Assembly (NCBI GenBank): GCA_947380915.1
Contig: CANCSY010000015.1
Location: 1 to 30,590 of the forward strand
Direction: 5' to 3'
Length of the DNA: 30,590 nt
Source: Beijerinckiaceae bacterium
GTDB taxonomy: Bacteria > Pseudomonadota > Alphaproteobacteria > Rhizobiales > Beijerinckiaceae
The position numbers were made by a program, and so were the translations under genes. This document shows, piece by piece, positions 16,883 to 24,399 of the stretch. Numbering within the stretch: position 1 is the first letter of the stretch; every line of letters begins with the position of its first letter. The notes beneath the pieces were generated by a model. It saw only the letters and a program-made list of their open reading frames with translations, did not search any database and was not told the origin of the DNA.

Positions 16883-17434
16883 TCAGCCAGCGGTTTCCAT
16901 GTCGAAGGTGGCTTCTGCGGTCGCCGTGGCGTCCGTGAATTGCGCCATCAGGCCGTCGGGCTTGTGCGGCAAGCCCGCCACCACCGCTTTCGCCCAGGCC
17001 ACATAGGCCTGCTTGCGCTCGAGGCGCCAGTGGGTCGGCGGGGTCTGCATCACCGCGCGCACATTGCTGGTCTTGTCGGCGAGTTTCAGGATGCAGGCGG
17101 CGCGGCTCTTGTGGGGGGCGTTGCGCACCTGAATCTCCTTGCGCTCCTGCTTCAGCAAGGACTTGTCGTCGGTGACTTCCGCGACGATGGCGGCGACTTC
17201 TTCGCCATAGAGGGCGCGGATCTCGGCTAGGGTGACGTCCTGATCCTCCACCGCATCGTGCATGAGGGCGGCGATGATGCAGTTCGGGTCGCCCTCGCTC
17301 GCCTGCGCCACAAGCGCCGCAACCTCGAGCAAGTGGTTCATGTAGGGCTCGGCCGCTTCGCCCTTGCGCTTCTGGCTCTTGTGCCAGCGCGCCGCCTGAT
17401 CGGCCGCCTGCATGATGCGAATGATGTCGTTCAT
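16883..17434 (-). CDS. HD domain protein of the small alarmone hydrolase (SpoT/Mesh1) type
   Basis: The 183-residue protein is a stand-alone HD hydrolase. His34 (YMNHLLEVA), His59-Asp60 and Glu63-Asp64 (AALMHDAVED), and Asp120/Asn124 (LKLADKTSN) reproduce the order and spacing of the Mn2+ and nucleotide ligands of the (p)ppGpp-hydrolase domain of RelA/SpoT enzymes. There is no synthetase domain or regulatory tail. By family it should hydrolyse (p)ppGpp or a related nucleotide in the cytoplasm; other HD proteins with this signature act on NADPH or unknown nucleotides. AGGAG nine bases before ATG 17434 selects this start rather than upstream in-frame codons to 17464. It is convergent with the MORN gene. 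Confidence 0.85.
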   Translation of the reverse strand: MNDIIRIMQAADQAARWHKSQKRKGEAAEPYMNHLLEVAALVAQASEGDPNCIIAALMHDAVEDQDVTLAEIRALYGEEVAAIVAEVTDDKSLLKQERKEIQVRNAPHKSRAACILKLADKTSNVRAVMQTPPTHWRLERKQAYVAWAKAVVAGLPHKPDGLMAQFTDATATAEATFDMETAG

Positions 17435-17559
17435 AATATCCGCTCCTTTCAAGGCTCGAACCAACGCAAAATCCCGGAGCGCTGTCAGCGTCCGGCGTCA
17501 ATCTCTGCGATGTCGAGGATGACATGACCATAGCATTGGCTCTGGCCATGTCAACGCGT

Positions 17560-17838
17560 TTACCCCATCAGATCGCGCTTCTTGAGCATGAACTCTTCGC
17601 GGTCGATCTCGCCTCGCACATAGCGCTCTTCGAGAATGGCCAGGCCCATGCCGGTCCTCTGGTCGCCGTCAGGCGGGGGCGGATGGTGGTGTGGCCCTCC
17701 ACGCGGGTGGCTGAAGAGCGAGACGATGAAGGCGATGAGCAGCGCCAGCGCGGCCAGCGAAAACAGCATGTGCAACCCGCCCCAGGAGGAATATCCCCAA
17801 CCGCCCATCATCTCGCGCCAGTGTCCGTCCCACATCAT
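17560..17838 (-). CDS. Small membrane protein with C-terminal SHOCT domain
   Basis: The 92-residue protein begins with a Met/His/Trp-rich segment (MMWDGHWREMMGGWGYSSWG), followed by one membrane helix (LHMLFSLAALALLIAFIVSL), a His/Pro-rich linker (GGPHHHPPPP) and a C-terminal SHOCT motif (ILEERYVRGEIDREEFMLKK). SHOCT domains are short C-terminal helices of unknown function. GGAGG seven bases before ATG 17838 supports the start. The gene begins right at the stop of the gene at 17841-18203, so the two are co-translated. Met/His richness suggests metal contact, perhaps copper, by analogy with similar small proteins near copper genes; that is inference. Confidence 0.8.
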   Translation of the reverse strand: MMWDGHWREMMGGWGYSSWGGLHMLFSLAALALLIAFIVSLFSHPRGGPHHHPPPPDGDQRTGMGLAILEERYVRGEIDREEFMLKKRDLMG

Positions 17839-17840
17839 GG

Positions 17841-18203
17841 TCAGTCCTCCACGGCCTGAATGGCGCCGGTGCGGCGATCCACATCGAACCGCTGCACCAG
17901 CGAATTGTCCTTCGTGACGATGTCGGCTTGAAAGGTGTCGTCGCCCTTGGCCGTGATGGGGCCGAGCTTGAGGCGGGGATTGCGCTCCTGCGCCAGCCAG
18001 GCCTCCATCATGCGGCGAATGTCTGCCTCCTCCAGCGGGCCTTTGAGCCGCGCCCGCAGCCAGGGGAAGCCGCTGTCCCAGCCCATATGACCCATCATGG
18101 GTCCGCGCATGCTGGCGCCCTCGGGCGTGGCCGCGATCAGCGCCCCCCAGACCACGAGGGTGACGATGAAGCTCCATAGAATGATGACAGAAGGGCGGCG
18201 CAT
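17841..18203 (-). CDS. Membrane-anchored hypothetical protein, partner of the SHOCT protein
   Basis: The 120-residue protein has an N-terminal membrane helix (VIILWSFIVTLVVWGALIAA, residues 6-25), a Met/His-rich stretch (MRGPMMGHMGWDSGF) and a soluble periplasmic domain ending KDNSLVQRFDVDRRTGAIQAV. The last part resembles one PepSY-like unit, in which a strand with Asp/Arg-Gly precedes the end, but the match is weak. It is the first gene of a two-gene unit with the SHOCT protein. The shared Met/His-rich segments suggest that the two sit together at the membrane. Confidence 0.7.
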   Translation of the reverse strand: MRRPSVIILWSFIVTLVVWGALIAATPEGASMRGPMMGHMGWDSGFPWLRARLKGPLEEADIRRMMEAWLAQERNPRLKLGPITAKGDDTFQADIVTKDNSLVQRFDVDRRTGAIQAVED

Positions 18204-18837
18204 GAAGATCTCCTCACATTATCTTGGTGGCAATGCTGGCGACGGTCCTTGATCCGCCGCAAACCGGAGCGGGTCTGCCATAGCTGCAAAGCTGCGCATC
18301 CCGCACGCGAACTCGCGCCGGGTTGATGGGTCTTCGATGGCCCCTGTGAGGGGCGGGGGGCGCCGTTGGGCGCTATGGTGGTGTTGGGTTGATCGCCTCG
18401 CGGCGCCCCCTGCGCGGATTATTCGATCAAGGCTCCCGCACTTGGCCCCGGCCTCGACACGCTCCACCCTCTGGCTGAGGGGGAACGGCAGGCCTTGATG
18501 CTTCGAAGGGGTCTTTCGGACCACCGCTTGTCAGCATCCTGGGTTTGTGAGCCTCATCGGCTCAGACCGGTCGTAGTGCCGGACGGACGGGTGACTGGGC
18601 ATGCGCCAGCGGACGGTTTCGCCCCTATGGCCATTCACCGGCGGCCAGCCGATGAACCATGCCTTTTGCTCATGATCGCCCGAGAGAGGGCCTCCGGTAG
18701 GCCGCCCCGCAGGAACCGCTCCCCGCCCACCCGAATACGACCGCTCGCGTCCAGTCCCTCATGGGGCGGGGATGGAGGATTATGTGGATTATTTTAGGGT
18801 AAAAGTCAAGGATTATTTTCTGTAAGCGCGCCTATAC
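18204..18837. other. Intergenic stretch without a supported gene
   Basis: About 630 bases hold only short open frames with low-complexity translations on both strands. I looked for RNase P RNA, 4.5S RNA and tmRNA signatures and saw none. It contains several GC-rich inverted repeats (for example around 18345-18410) and must hold the promoter of the minus-strand pair at 17560-18203. Confidence 0.35.
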
Positions 18838-18960
18838 TCTCCCCCTCGTGGGGAGGGTCGGCCGCGCAGCGGATGGGGTGGGGGGCGCGCGCCGCTGATC
18901 GGGAGCGCGGGGGCCACAGGCGGTCACGCCCGAGATTGCGCGGCTCCCAACCCTCACCCC
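18838..18960. repeat. Dispersed GC-rich intergenic repeat (alphaproteobacterial palindromic type)
   Basis: The segment has the hairpin CTCCCC-CTCGT-GGGGAG at its left end, a GCGCAGCGGATGGGG block and a CCCTCACCCC end that reaches into the last codons of the oxidoreductase gene. Its outer ends are complementary G/C runs. This pattern is common between and at the 3' ends of genes in Hyphomicrobiales. Copy number cannot be assessed from one window; GGGTGGTGGGGGG and CGCGCAGCGGA recur near 29025-29060. Confidence 0.4.
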
Positions 18961-20576
18961 ACCGGCAGCCCCGCCAGCGACTCGCCCGCATCCCATGGCT
19001 TCCACCAGAGCTTCAGGCCGAGATCCCGCGCGATGATCCCCGCGCTGATATAGCCCGCTCCGCCGGAGATGGCGCCGCCGGGATGGCAGGCGGAGCCCGC
19101 CATGTAGAGATTGCTGATGGGGGTGCGGTAGCCGAAATGGTTGTACATGACCTGTTCGGCGTTGAAGGCGCCCATGAAGATGTCGCCCTGCACCATGTTG
19201 ATCATTTCCTGGGTATATTCGCGCCCGGTGTAGACATATTTGCCGATGATGTTCTTGCGCGTGAGGTTCGGCGCGTAGGAGGCGAAGACGTCGATGATCT
19301 TCTCCGAGAACTCCTCCTTGAAGTCCTCGTAGTCCATGCCCCCGATGTCGGGGTTGATGGGCATCACGTGCCAGGCGTAGGTGGTGTGCTTGCCGGGGGG
19401 CGCCTGTGTCGGGTCCAGCAGGCTCAGCGGCCCCGAGCCGAACTGGATGATGCGCGGCACGCGGCCCGCCTTTACGTCCTCGAAGGCGGAGGACAGGTCC
19501 TCCATGGTCTCCGCGCCCAGACTCCATTTGAGGGCGCGGTTGACGTTGGGATCGAAGGCGGCGGCCTTGAATTGGGGGCTCTCTTCCAGCGCCAGATGCA
19601 CCCCGAAAAGGCTCCACCCCGTATACTGGAAATTGTCCAGCTTCTCGCCGAAGGCCGTGGGCAGCTGGTCGCGTCCCACCAGCTTCTCGAAGGTCTGGTG
19701 GACGTCCAGCGTGCTCGCCACGAACTGGCTGGCGCGCACGGTGCGCCCGTCGGCCAGTTCGATGCCGCTGGCCTTGCCGCCCTCCACGATGATGTTCTTC
19801 ACATTCACTTGAGGCTGGTAGACGCCGCCCGCCGCGATGAAGGTCTCCATCAACCCGCGCGCCAGATTGAACGAGCCGCCCTTGCACAGCTGGTAGCCGC
19901 TCTCCAGATCAAAGGCGCGGATGACCGAGCCCATGGGGCTGGTCTTTGACATGGTGTCCGTCAGCCAGGTGCCGAAGAGCGAGACCTTGAAGAGGAAAAG
20001 CAGCTTCACATGCTCGTCCTCGAAAAGCTCCTGCACCACGTCGAGGGGCTGGCGAGCTGCGACCTCCAGAAAATCGCGTCCGATGGCGCTGCGCGAGAGC
20101 AGGGCTTCACGCTCGGCCCTGGGGAGCGGGTCGGCGTAGCGCTCGCGAATCAGGATGCGCGAGGTGATCTCCTCGGCCTTGCGGTTCCAATCCCTGAAGG
20201 TCTGGGCGTCCTTCTTCGAAAAGCGCGCCACATTGGCGAGGGTCTCGTCGAGGTGGCGACCGAAGACCAGCGCGGTGCCATCCTTGTGGGGCTGGCCGAA
20301 TTCGTAGGGGGGCGTGATGTATTCCACGCGATCTCCAAGGCCCAGATCATGGAACCAGGGCGTCTCGGATATGTGGAAATGATTGATGGAGTGGAGGTTG
20401 TGATAAAAGCCCGGCTTCGTCGCCTCCTTGGTGCAGAGTCCGCCGCCGTAATCGAGTCGACGCTCGACCAGAAGAATCTTCAGCCCCGTCCGCGCCAGAT
20501 AGCTGCCCAGAACGAGCCCATGATGTCCTGCGCCAATGATGATTCCGTCATAATTGCGCTCAAGAGCTGTGGACAC
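18954..20576 (-). CDS. CrtI/phytoene desaturase-like FAD-dependent oxidoreductase
   Basis: The 540-residue protein starts at GTG 20576 with GGGAGG six bases upstream. It shows the N-terminal dinucleotide-binding motif (DGIIIGAGHHGLVLGSYLAR, then LLVERR and YGGGLCT) and the C-terminal FAD-binding end (NLYMAGSACHPGGAISGGAG) typical of phytoene desaturase, carotene isomerase and related NAD(P)/FAD amine oxidase-fold enzymes. No other carotenoid genes lie nearby, so a carotenoid substrate is doubtful. Many members of this subgroup are simply annotated as NAD(P)/FAD-dependent oxidoreductases. The gene is divergent from the TctA-TctB fusion with about 300 bases between the starts. Confidence 0.88.
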   Translation of the reverse strand: MSTALERNYDGIIIGAGHHGLVLGSYLARTGLKILLVERRLDYGGGLCTKEATKPGFYHNLHSINHFHISETPWFHDLGLGDRVEYITPPYEFGQPHKDGTALVFGRHLDETLANVARFSKKDAQTFRDWNRKAEEITSRILIRERYADPLPRAEREALLSRSAIGRDFLEVAARQPLDVVQELFEDEHVKLLFLFKVSLFGTWLTDTMSKTSPMGSVIRAFDLESGYQLCKGGSFNLARGLMETFIAAGGVYQPQVNVKNIIVEGGKASGIELADGRTVRASQFVASTLDVHQTFEKLVGRDQLPTAFGEKLDNFQYTGWSLFGVHLALEESPQFKAAAFDPNVNRALKWSLGAETMEDLSSAFEDVKAGRVPRIIQFGSGPLSLLDPTQAPPGKHTTYAWHVMPINPDIGGMDYEDFKEEFSEKIIDVFASYAPNLTRKNIIGKYVYTGREYTQEMINMVQGDIFMGAFNAEQVMYNHFGYRTPISNLYMAGSACHPGGAISGGAGYISAGIIARDLGLKLWWKPWDAGESLAGLPVG

Positions 20577-20876
20577 GATGTCCTCCCGATTTTGTGAGAT
20601 GATCCTGAAGCGCCGATCACCTGCGTGTGTTGGGCCTCAACATCCGGGCAGCCCTTGGTTTCGTCAAGCCTTCACGGCGACTTCACGGTCTCGCGAGCGA
20701 AACTCACAAACGTATCACATCCAAATGATTGTCACTTGAAGGCGGGTTCCGTGAAGGTGTGTGCCACTTTCGTAGCGTGCGAGTGTTCGTGTGCGCGCTC
20801 GAAAGATAGCAGGGATGGGGTGTGGGAAGAGCCCCGTTCCCTTCAAAAAAACAGGGCAGACCCGGAAGGAAACCCT
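20577..20876. other. Divergent promoter region between oxidoreductase and TctAB genes
   Basis: Three hundred bases contain no supported gene, although the plus-strand frame of the TctAB gene is open back to 20625. The short motif TTCACGG occurs twice (20670-20676 and 20683-20689). No clear promoter pair stands out; the region should contain both promoters. Confidence 0.4.
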
Positions 20877-22928
20877 ATGGATGTGAGTATGCTCGACGCG
20901 GCCGGTAAGGCCTTCGTCTTGATGTTTAACCCTTGGACCATGCTGATGCTGTGCTGCGGCGTCATCATGGGTCTTGTTCTGGGCATTCTGCCCGGCATTG
21001 GTGGTCTGGCGGGAACCGCACTGCTTTTGCCCTTCACATTCAGCATGGACCCGATCGCCGCCATGGCGTTGCTGTTGGGTCTTGCCTCAACCACTGCGAC
21101 AGGCGACCCCATTCCAGCCATTCTGTTCGGCGTACCCGGGGGAGCCGGGTCCGCAGCCACAGTTCTGGATGGCCTGCCCATGGCCAAAAGGGGCGAAGCC
21201 AGCCGTGCTTTGTCCGCGGCCTACATGTCCTCCATGATGGGCGGCGTCTTCGGCGCCTTCCTGATGGCCATCTCCATCCCGATCCTGCGGCCGGTGATGC
21301 TCTACATAGGATCGCCAGAACTTCTGGCCTTCTCGGTATTGGGCATTTCCTTCGTGGCGACCCTTTCGGGCAAGGCGCCGTTGCGCGGTCTTGGCGCTGC
21401 GTCGCTGGGCGTGATGATCGCCATGATCGGATCGGATCCGCAGACGGGAACGCTTCGCTACACGCTCGACACCCTCTACCTCTGGGAGGGCGCGCCGCTT
21501 GTGCCGATCGTGCTTGGCCTGTTCGCGCTGCCTGAACTGGCTGACCTCGCCATTGCGCGGACCGCCATTTCCGGCGACATGACCAAGACCGACAAGGAAG
21601 GCATGTTGCAGGGCGCTCGCGACTGCTTCGACAACCTGTGGCTCGTGGTCCGCTGCTCCTGGCTGGGTGCGGCGCTGGGCGCCATTCCCGGCATCGGCGG
21701 CGCGGTCGTGGACTGGCTGGCCTATGGTCATGCGGTGCGTACCGAAAAGGGCGCGGCGCAGACCTTCGGGCGTGGCGACGTGCGCGGCGTCATCGCTTCC
21801 GAAAGCGCCAACAACTCGCGTGAGGGCGGGGCGCTTGTCCCCACCGTCGCCTTCGGCGTGCCCGGCTCCGCCGGCATGGCGATTCTGCTTGGCGCCTTCA
21901 TGATCCATGGCCTTGTGCCGGGTCCCGACATGCTGTCGAAGAACCTGCACATCACCTATTCCATGGTCTGGTCGGTGGCTCTGGCCAACGTGCTGGGCGC
22001 TGGCATGTGCTACGCTTTCTCGACGCAGTTCGCCCGTCTGGCGACCCTGCGCTACACGCTGATCATGCCCAGCGTTCTGGGCATCATCTACATCGGCGCC
22101 TTCCAGGGCTCGCGCAACTGGGGCGACTTGTGGACCCTGCTCATCTTCGGCATCTTCGGCTGGACCATGAAGCAGTTGAGGTGGCCGCGCCCGCCGCTGA
22201 TCCTCGGCCTCGTGCTGGGTGATGTGATCGAGCGTTATATGTTCATCTCCATTCAGCGTTATGGGGTGGAGTGGTTCGCCCGTCCCCTCGTGATCGTGCT
22301 CTTCGTCGTCTCGATCTATGGACTGGTTCGCCCCCTGATTTCGGATATCCGCAAGGAAGGTGGCGTGCTGAAGATGATGAGCGGCTACGGCTCGTTCAAC
22401 TTCCAGAAGCACAACTGGTTCCATGTCTTCGTGATCTGCGTCATCTCGGTGATGCTGTTCGAAGCGTCGCGCTGGAACCGCCATGCCGCGATCGTTCCCC
22501 TGATCGTGGGCACGCTCGGACTGATCTTCGTGTGCTTCGCCTTGCTCAACGAGGTGAGCCGCAAGCCTGCGCTGGCGACCGCAGGGGGCGAGGGGAAAGC
22601 TGACGAGAAGATCCACATGGATCTGGAGTCCGACACCGGCCATCTGCCGCCGTCGACGGTCGCCTTCCGTGGCGCCATCTTCTACGGCTGGCTGCTGGCC
22701 TTCATGGGGTCCATGGCGGTGATCGGCCTCATCCCGACAGTGCCGATCTTCGTGGTGCTCTACATGCGCCTCGAAGGGCCGGAGCCCTGGAAGCTGGTCG
22801 TTCCCCAGGCGGCGGGCCTCACGGTCTTCATCTGGGTGGTCTTCGACAAGCTGTTGGCGATCCCGTGGCCGCAGACCTACCTGGGCATCTGGTTCCCGAT
22901 CCTGAAGGATTACATTCCCTCGCTCTGA
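20877..22928 (+). CDS. Tripartite tricarboxylate transporter permease, TctA-TctB fusion
   Basis: The 683-residue polytopic protein carries a TctA domain over residues 1 to about 500, with the duplicated signature loops GILPGIGGLAGTALLLPF and GAIPGIGGAVVDWLAYGHAV and the paired motifs FGVPGGAGSAATVLDG and FGVPGSAGMAILLGAF. After a linker near 505 it continues with a TctB-like part of four membrane helices (HVFVICVISVMLF, VPLIVGTLGLIFVCFALL, FYGWLLAFMGSMAVIGLI, LTVFIWVVFDKLL). Separate TctA is about 500 residues and TctB about 150, so this is a natural fusion of both membrane subunits. It should import carboxylates by cation symport with a TctC receptor. AAGGA six bases before ATG 20877 supports the start; a good terminator follows. 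Confidence 0.9.
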   Translation: MDVSMLDAAGKAFVLMFNPWTMLMLCCGVIMGLVLGILPGIGGLAGTALLLPFTFSMDPIAAMALLLGLASTTATGDPIPAILFGVPGGAGSAATVLDGLPMAKRGEASRALSAAYMSSMMGGVFGAFLMAISIPILRPVMLYIGSPELLAFSVLGISFVATLSGKAPLRGLGAASLGVMIAMIGSDPQTGTLRYTLDTLYLWEGAPLVPIVLGLFALPELADLAIARTAISGDMTKTDKEGMLQGARDCFDNLWLVVRCSWLGAALGAIPGIGGAVVDWLAYGHAVRTEKGAAQTFGRGDVRGVIASESANNSREGGALVPTVAFGVPGSAGMAILLGAFMIHGLVPGPDMLSKNLHITYSMVWSVALANVLGAGMCYAFSTQFARLATLRYTLIMPSVLGIIYIGAFQGSRNWGDLWTLLIFGIFGWTMKQLRWPRPPLILGLVLGDVIERYMFISIQRYGVEWFARPLVIVLFVVSIYGLVRPLISDIRKEGGVLKMMSGYGSFNFQKHNWFHVFVICVISVMLFEASRWNRHAAIVPLIVGTLGLIFVCFALLNEVSRKPALATAGGEGKADEKIHMDLESDTGHLPPSTVAFRGAIFYGWLLAFMGSMAVIGLIPTVPIFVVLYMRLEGPEPWKLVVPQAAGLTVFIWVVFDKLLAIPWPQTYLGIWFPILKDYIPSL

Positions 22929-22949
22929 TCGGGCGCACATTGAAAAAGG

Positions 22950-22985
22950 AGGGCGGTCCGCCAGCGCGGGCCGCCCTTTTCTTTT
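22950..22985 (+). terminator. Strong intrinsic terminator of the TctAB gene
   Basis: A 12-bp stem (22950-22961 with 22966-22977, one G-T pair) closes a CAGC tetraloop and is followed by TTTTCTTTT. It lies 22 bases after the stop codon. Confidence 0.88.
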
Positions 22986-22989
22986 GAGA

Positions 22990-23385
22990 TCACCTGACCC
23001 GCGGCTTGCGATGTCGCGTCCGTGCTTTTTGCCATGCGCCGCTCTGGGCGGGCTTGAGCTTGACCCCGGTGGGGGAGAGCAGGGCGTCTGCCCCGGGGTG
23101 ATGGCTGGGAGCGTTGGCGGCGGCGGGTGGATAATATTGTGGCGTGGGCCGGTCGACGGCCGGGCCGCCGGGCCGCAGGCTGTCGATATTGCCATCGAGC
23201 GATTGCTGCGGCGTGGGAACGCTGATGCGCGGCGGCGCGCCGGGGCTTGGGCCGCGCAGGGCGTTCAGGTTGTTTTCGAGCGTGTCCTGAGGCGTGGGGA
23301 CGCCGACGTTCTGGGCGGCGCAGGGAGGGGCGAGACTGACAAGCGCCAGACCGGCCATCAACAGGAGGTTCAGTCGTTTGCGCAT
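22990..23385 (-). CDS. Small exported Pro-rich hypothetical protein with internal repeat
   Basis: The 131-residue protein has a signal peptide (MRKRLNLLLMAGLALVSLAP, cleavage after CAAQ, near residue 25). The mature part contains an imperfect duplication, VPTPQDTLENNLNALR and VPTPQQSLDGNIDSLR, about 25 residues apart, and a third partial unit (RPTPQYYPP), then a basic tail ending RTRHRKPRVR. I do not recognise the family. AAGGA six to ten bases before ATG 23385 supports the start. It is convergent with the TctAB gene and divergent from the small exported protein at 23556. Confidence 0.65.
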   Translation of the reverse strand: MRKRLNLLLMAGLALVSLAPPCAAQNVGVPTPQDTLENNLNALRGPSPGAPPRISVPTPQQSLDGNIDSLRPGGPAVDRPTPQYYPPAAANAPSHHPGADALLSPTGVKLKPAQSGAWQKARTRHRKPRVR

Positions 23386-23477
23386 GTCTGGTCCTTCCGA
23401 TGGCGATCCCCGTTGAAACGAGGCAGCGAGGCTCTTGTTCCGCCGTCCGTGCTGGATGGTCCCTGTAAAACTTCAGC

Positions 23478-23506
23478 TTGACGATGAATGCATTTCAGAT
23501 TGCAAT
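23478..23506 (+). promoter_or_regulatory. Candidate promoter of the small exported protein gene
   Basis: TTGACG (23478-23483) and TGCAAT (23501-23506) are separated by 17 bases and lie 49 bases before the ATG at 23556. The -35 is one base from consensus and the -10 is two. Confidence 0.4.
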
Positions 23507-23555
23507 CTGTCGGCGTCCACAGGCGACGCCACTCCAGCAAACCGGAGGAATGGCC

Positions 23556-23810
23556 ATGAGAAAATTCTCCAGAAGATCGCTCGCCCAGGGAACCCTTGGG
23601 CTCGCCGCCGCAGCCGTGGTGACGGCTGATCTGACCGCTGAGGCGAGCGCCGCCTAGCCCAATATGCAGGATGCGCTGCGCGCCCTGAACGCCGCGCTGC
23701 GATCCCTCGATAGGGCTGCGCCCAACAAGGGTGGTCACCGGGCACGGGCGATGGCGCTGGTCGAGCAGGCGATCCAGGAGGTGCGGGCCGGCATCGCCTA
23801 CGCCGCCTGA
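23556..23810 (+). pseudogene. Small Tat-type exported protein interrupted by an in-frame TAG
   Basis: A GGAGGA seven bases before ATG 23556 starts a leader MRKFSRRSLAQGTLGLAAAA with a twin-arginine-like start and an Ala-rich h-region, ending EASAA. The next codon, codon 34 at 23655-23657, is TAG. The same frame then continues without further stops for 50 codons to TGA at 23808 and reads as an orderly helical protein (PNMQDALRALNAALRSLDRA and ALVEQAIQEVRAGIAYAA). Small exported proteins with this Gly-His-Arg helical pattern (NKGGHRARAMALVEQAI) exist in related bacteria as I remember them, with Gln or Asp at this point, so a single CAG-to-TAG change is likely. It could also be a sequencing error or amber read-through. 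Start-to-TAG alone would yield only a leader peptide. Confidence 0.65.
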
Positions 23811-23883
23811 GGGATCCGGGGGCCGGGCTGCTTCGCCCATGGTCCGGCCCCGACACCGTCGTCCCCACTTTCGCGATAGCCCC

Positions 23884-24237
23884 TCACCCCCTGGTGGCGG
23901 GTGGTTCCATAGTGGCGAGGCCGAAAAGGTCCTGTCCGTCGTCGTGCGCCGGGGCTGTCGACTCTTTGGCGGATTTCTTCTTGCGGGGCTCTTTCGCAGG
24001 CGACTCGATCGCCTCCTTCGGACGCGCGTTCGCCTGCTGCACCTCTTCCCAGGCCCGACGTTTCTTTTCCGTTTCGATCAGGGGGCGCAACATGCGGGCG
24101 AGTTCGGCGCCGGGCTGGCGGTCGTTTCTGATGGACATGTCGCGAATGAAGTCCGCCACATCCCCGGGAACCCGGAAACAGATCTGCACCATTCCCGGCG
24201 CCTTTGGCCGTCCACGCATCGCCATTTTCACATCCAC
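23884..24237 (-). CDS. Ribbon-helix-helix-like DNA-binding protein (hypothetical)
   Basis: The 117-residue protein starts MDVKMAMRGRPKAPGMVQ and has a strand-helix-helix segment over residues 12-55 (VQICFRVPGDVADFIRDMSI then QPGAELARMLRPLIE) that fits ribbon-helix-helix repressors or plasmid/phage-associated relatives. The second half is charged, with Lys/Arg clusters (EPRKKKSAKES) and a short hydrophobic end. The RGRPK box resembles an AT-hook, a minor-groove contact. The start could be 24237 or 24225; neither has a strong ribosome site. The AT-rich region with repeats directly upstream (24255-24341) is a natural candidate for its own operator. There is no partner toxin gene adjacent. Confidence 0.6.
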   Translation of the reverse strand: MDVKMAMRGRPKAPGMVQICFRVPGDVADFIRDMSIRNDRQPGAELARMLRPLIETEKKRRAWEEVQQANARPKEAIESPAKEPRKKKSAKESTAPAHDDGQDLFGLATMEPPATRG

Positions 24238-24254
24238 GCAACTGCAATCAACTC

Positions 24255-24341
24255 AGAATAATTGTTATTCAATTTAATTGAATGCTGCAAACTGGTGATA
24301 AATTTATTTGCATGTAAAAACATTTAATTGAATGAGAATAA
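24255..24341. repeat. AT-rich region with direct and inverted repeats upstream of the RHH-like gene
   Basis: In this GC-rich window this stretch is strikingly AT-rich. ATTCAAT-TTA-ATTGAAT (24267-24283) is a perfect palindrome. ATTTAATTGAATG occurs at 24272-24284 and 24322-24334, exactly 50 bases apart, about five helical turns. AGAATAA occurs at 24255-24261 and 24335-24341. The palindrome falls about 30 bases upstream of the minus-strand gene start, where a repressor would act. The function is inferred. Confidence 0.5.
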
Positions 24342-24399
24342 ATTTGGCTGAGTGCAAAAACATGCGCCGGACGCCTGATGCAAGCCGGGATTGTTACTG

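Noticed and set aside
18219..18797. Short genes on either strand, or a structured RNA such as RNase P RNA or 4.5S RNA
   Set aside because: Translations are low-complexity and no conserved core of those RNAs could be found.
21087..23195. 702-codon open frame on the minus strand
   Set aside because: It is antisense to the TctA-TctB permease gene, with a hydrophilic low-complexity translation and no ribosome site; a shadow.
23655..23657. TAG read as pyrrolysine or another special amino acid
   Set aside because: Nothing in the window points to a pyrrolysine system, and the position at the leader-mature junction fits an ordinary nonsense change.
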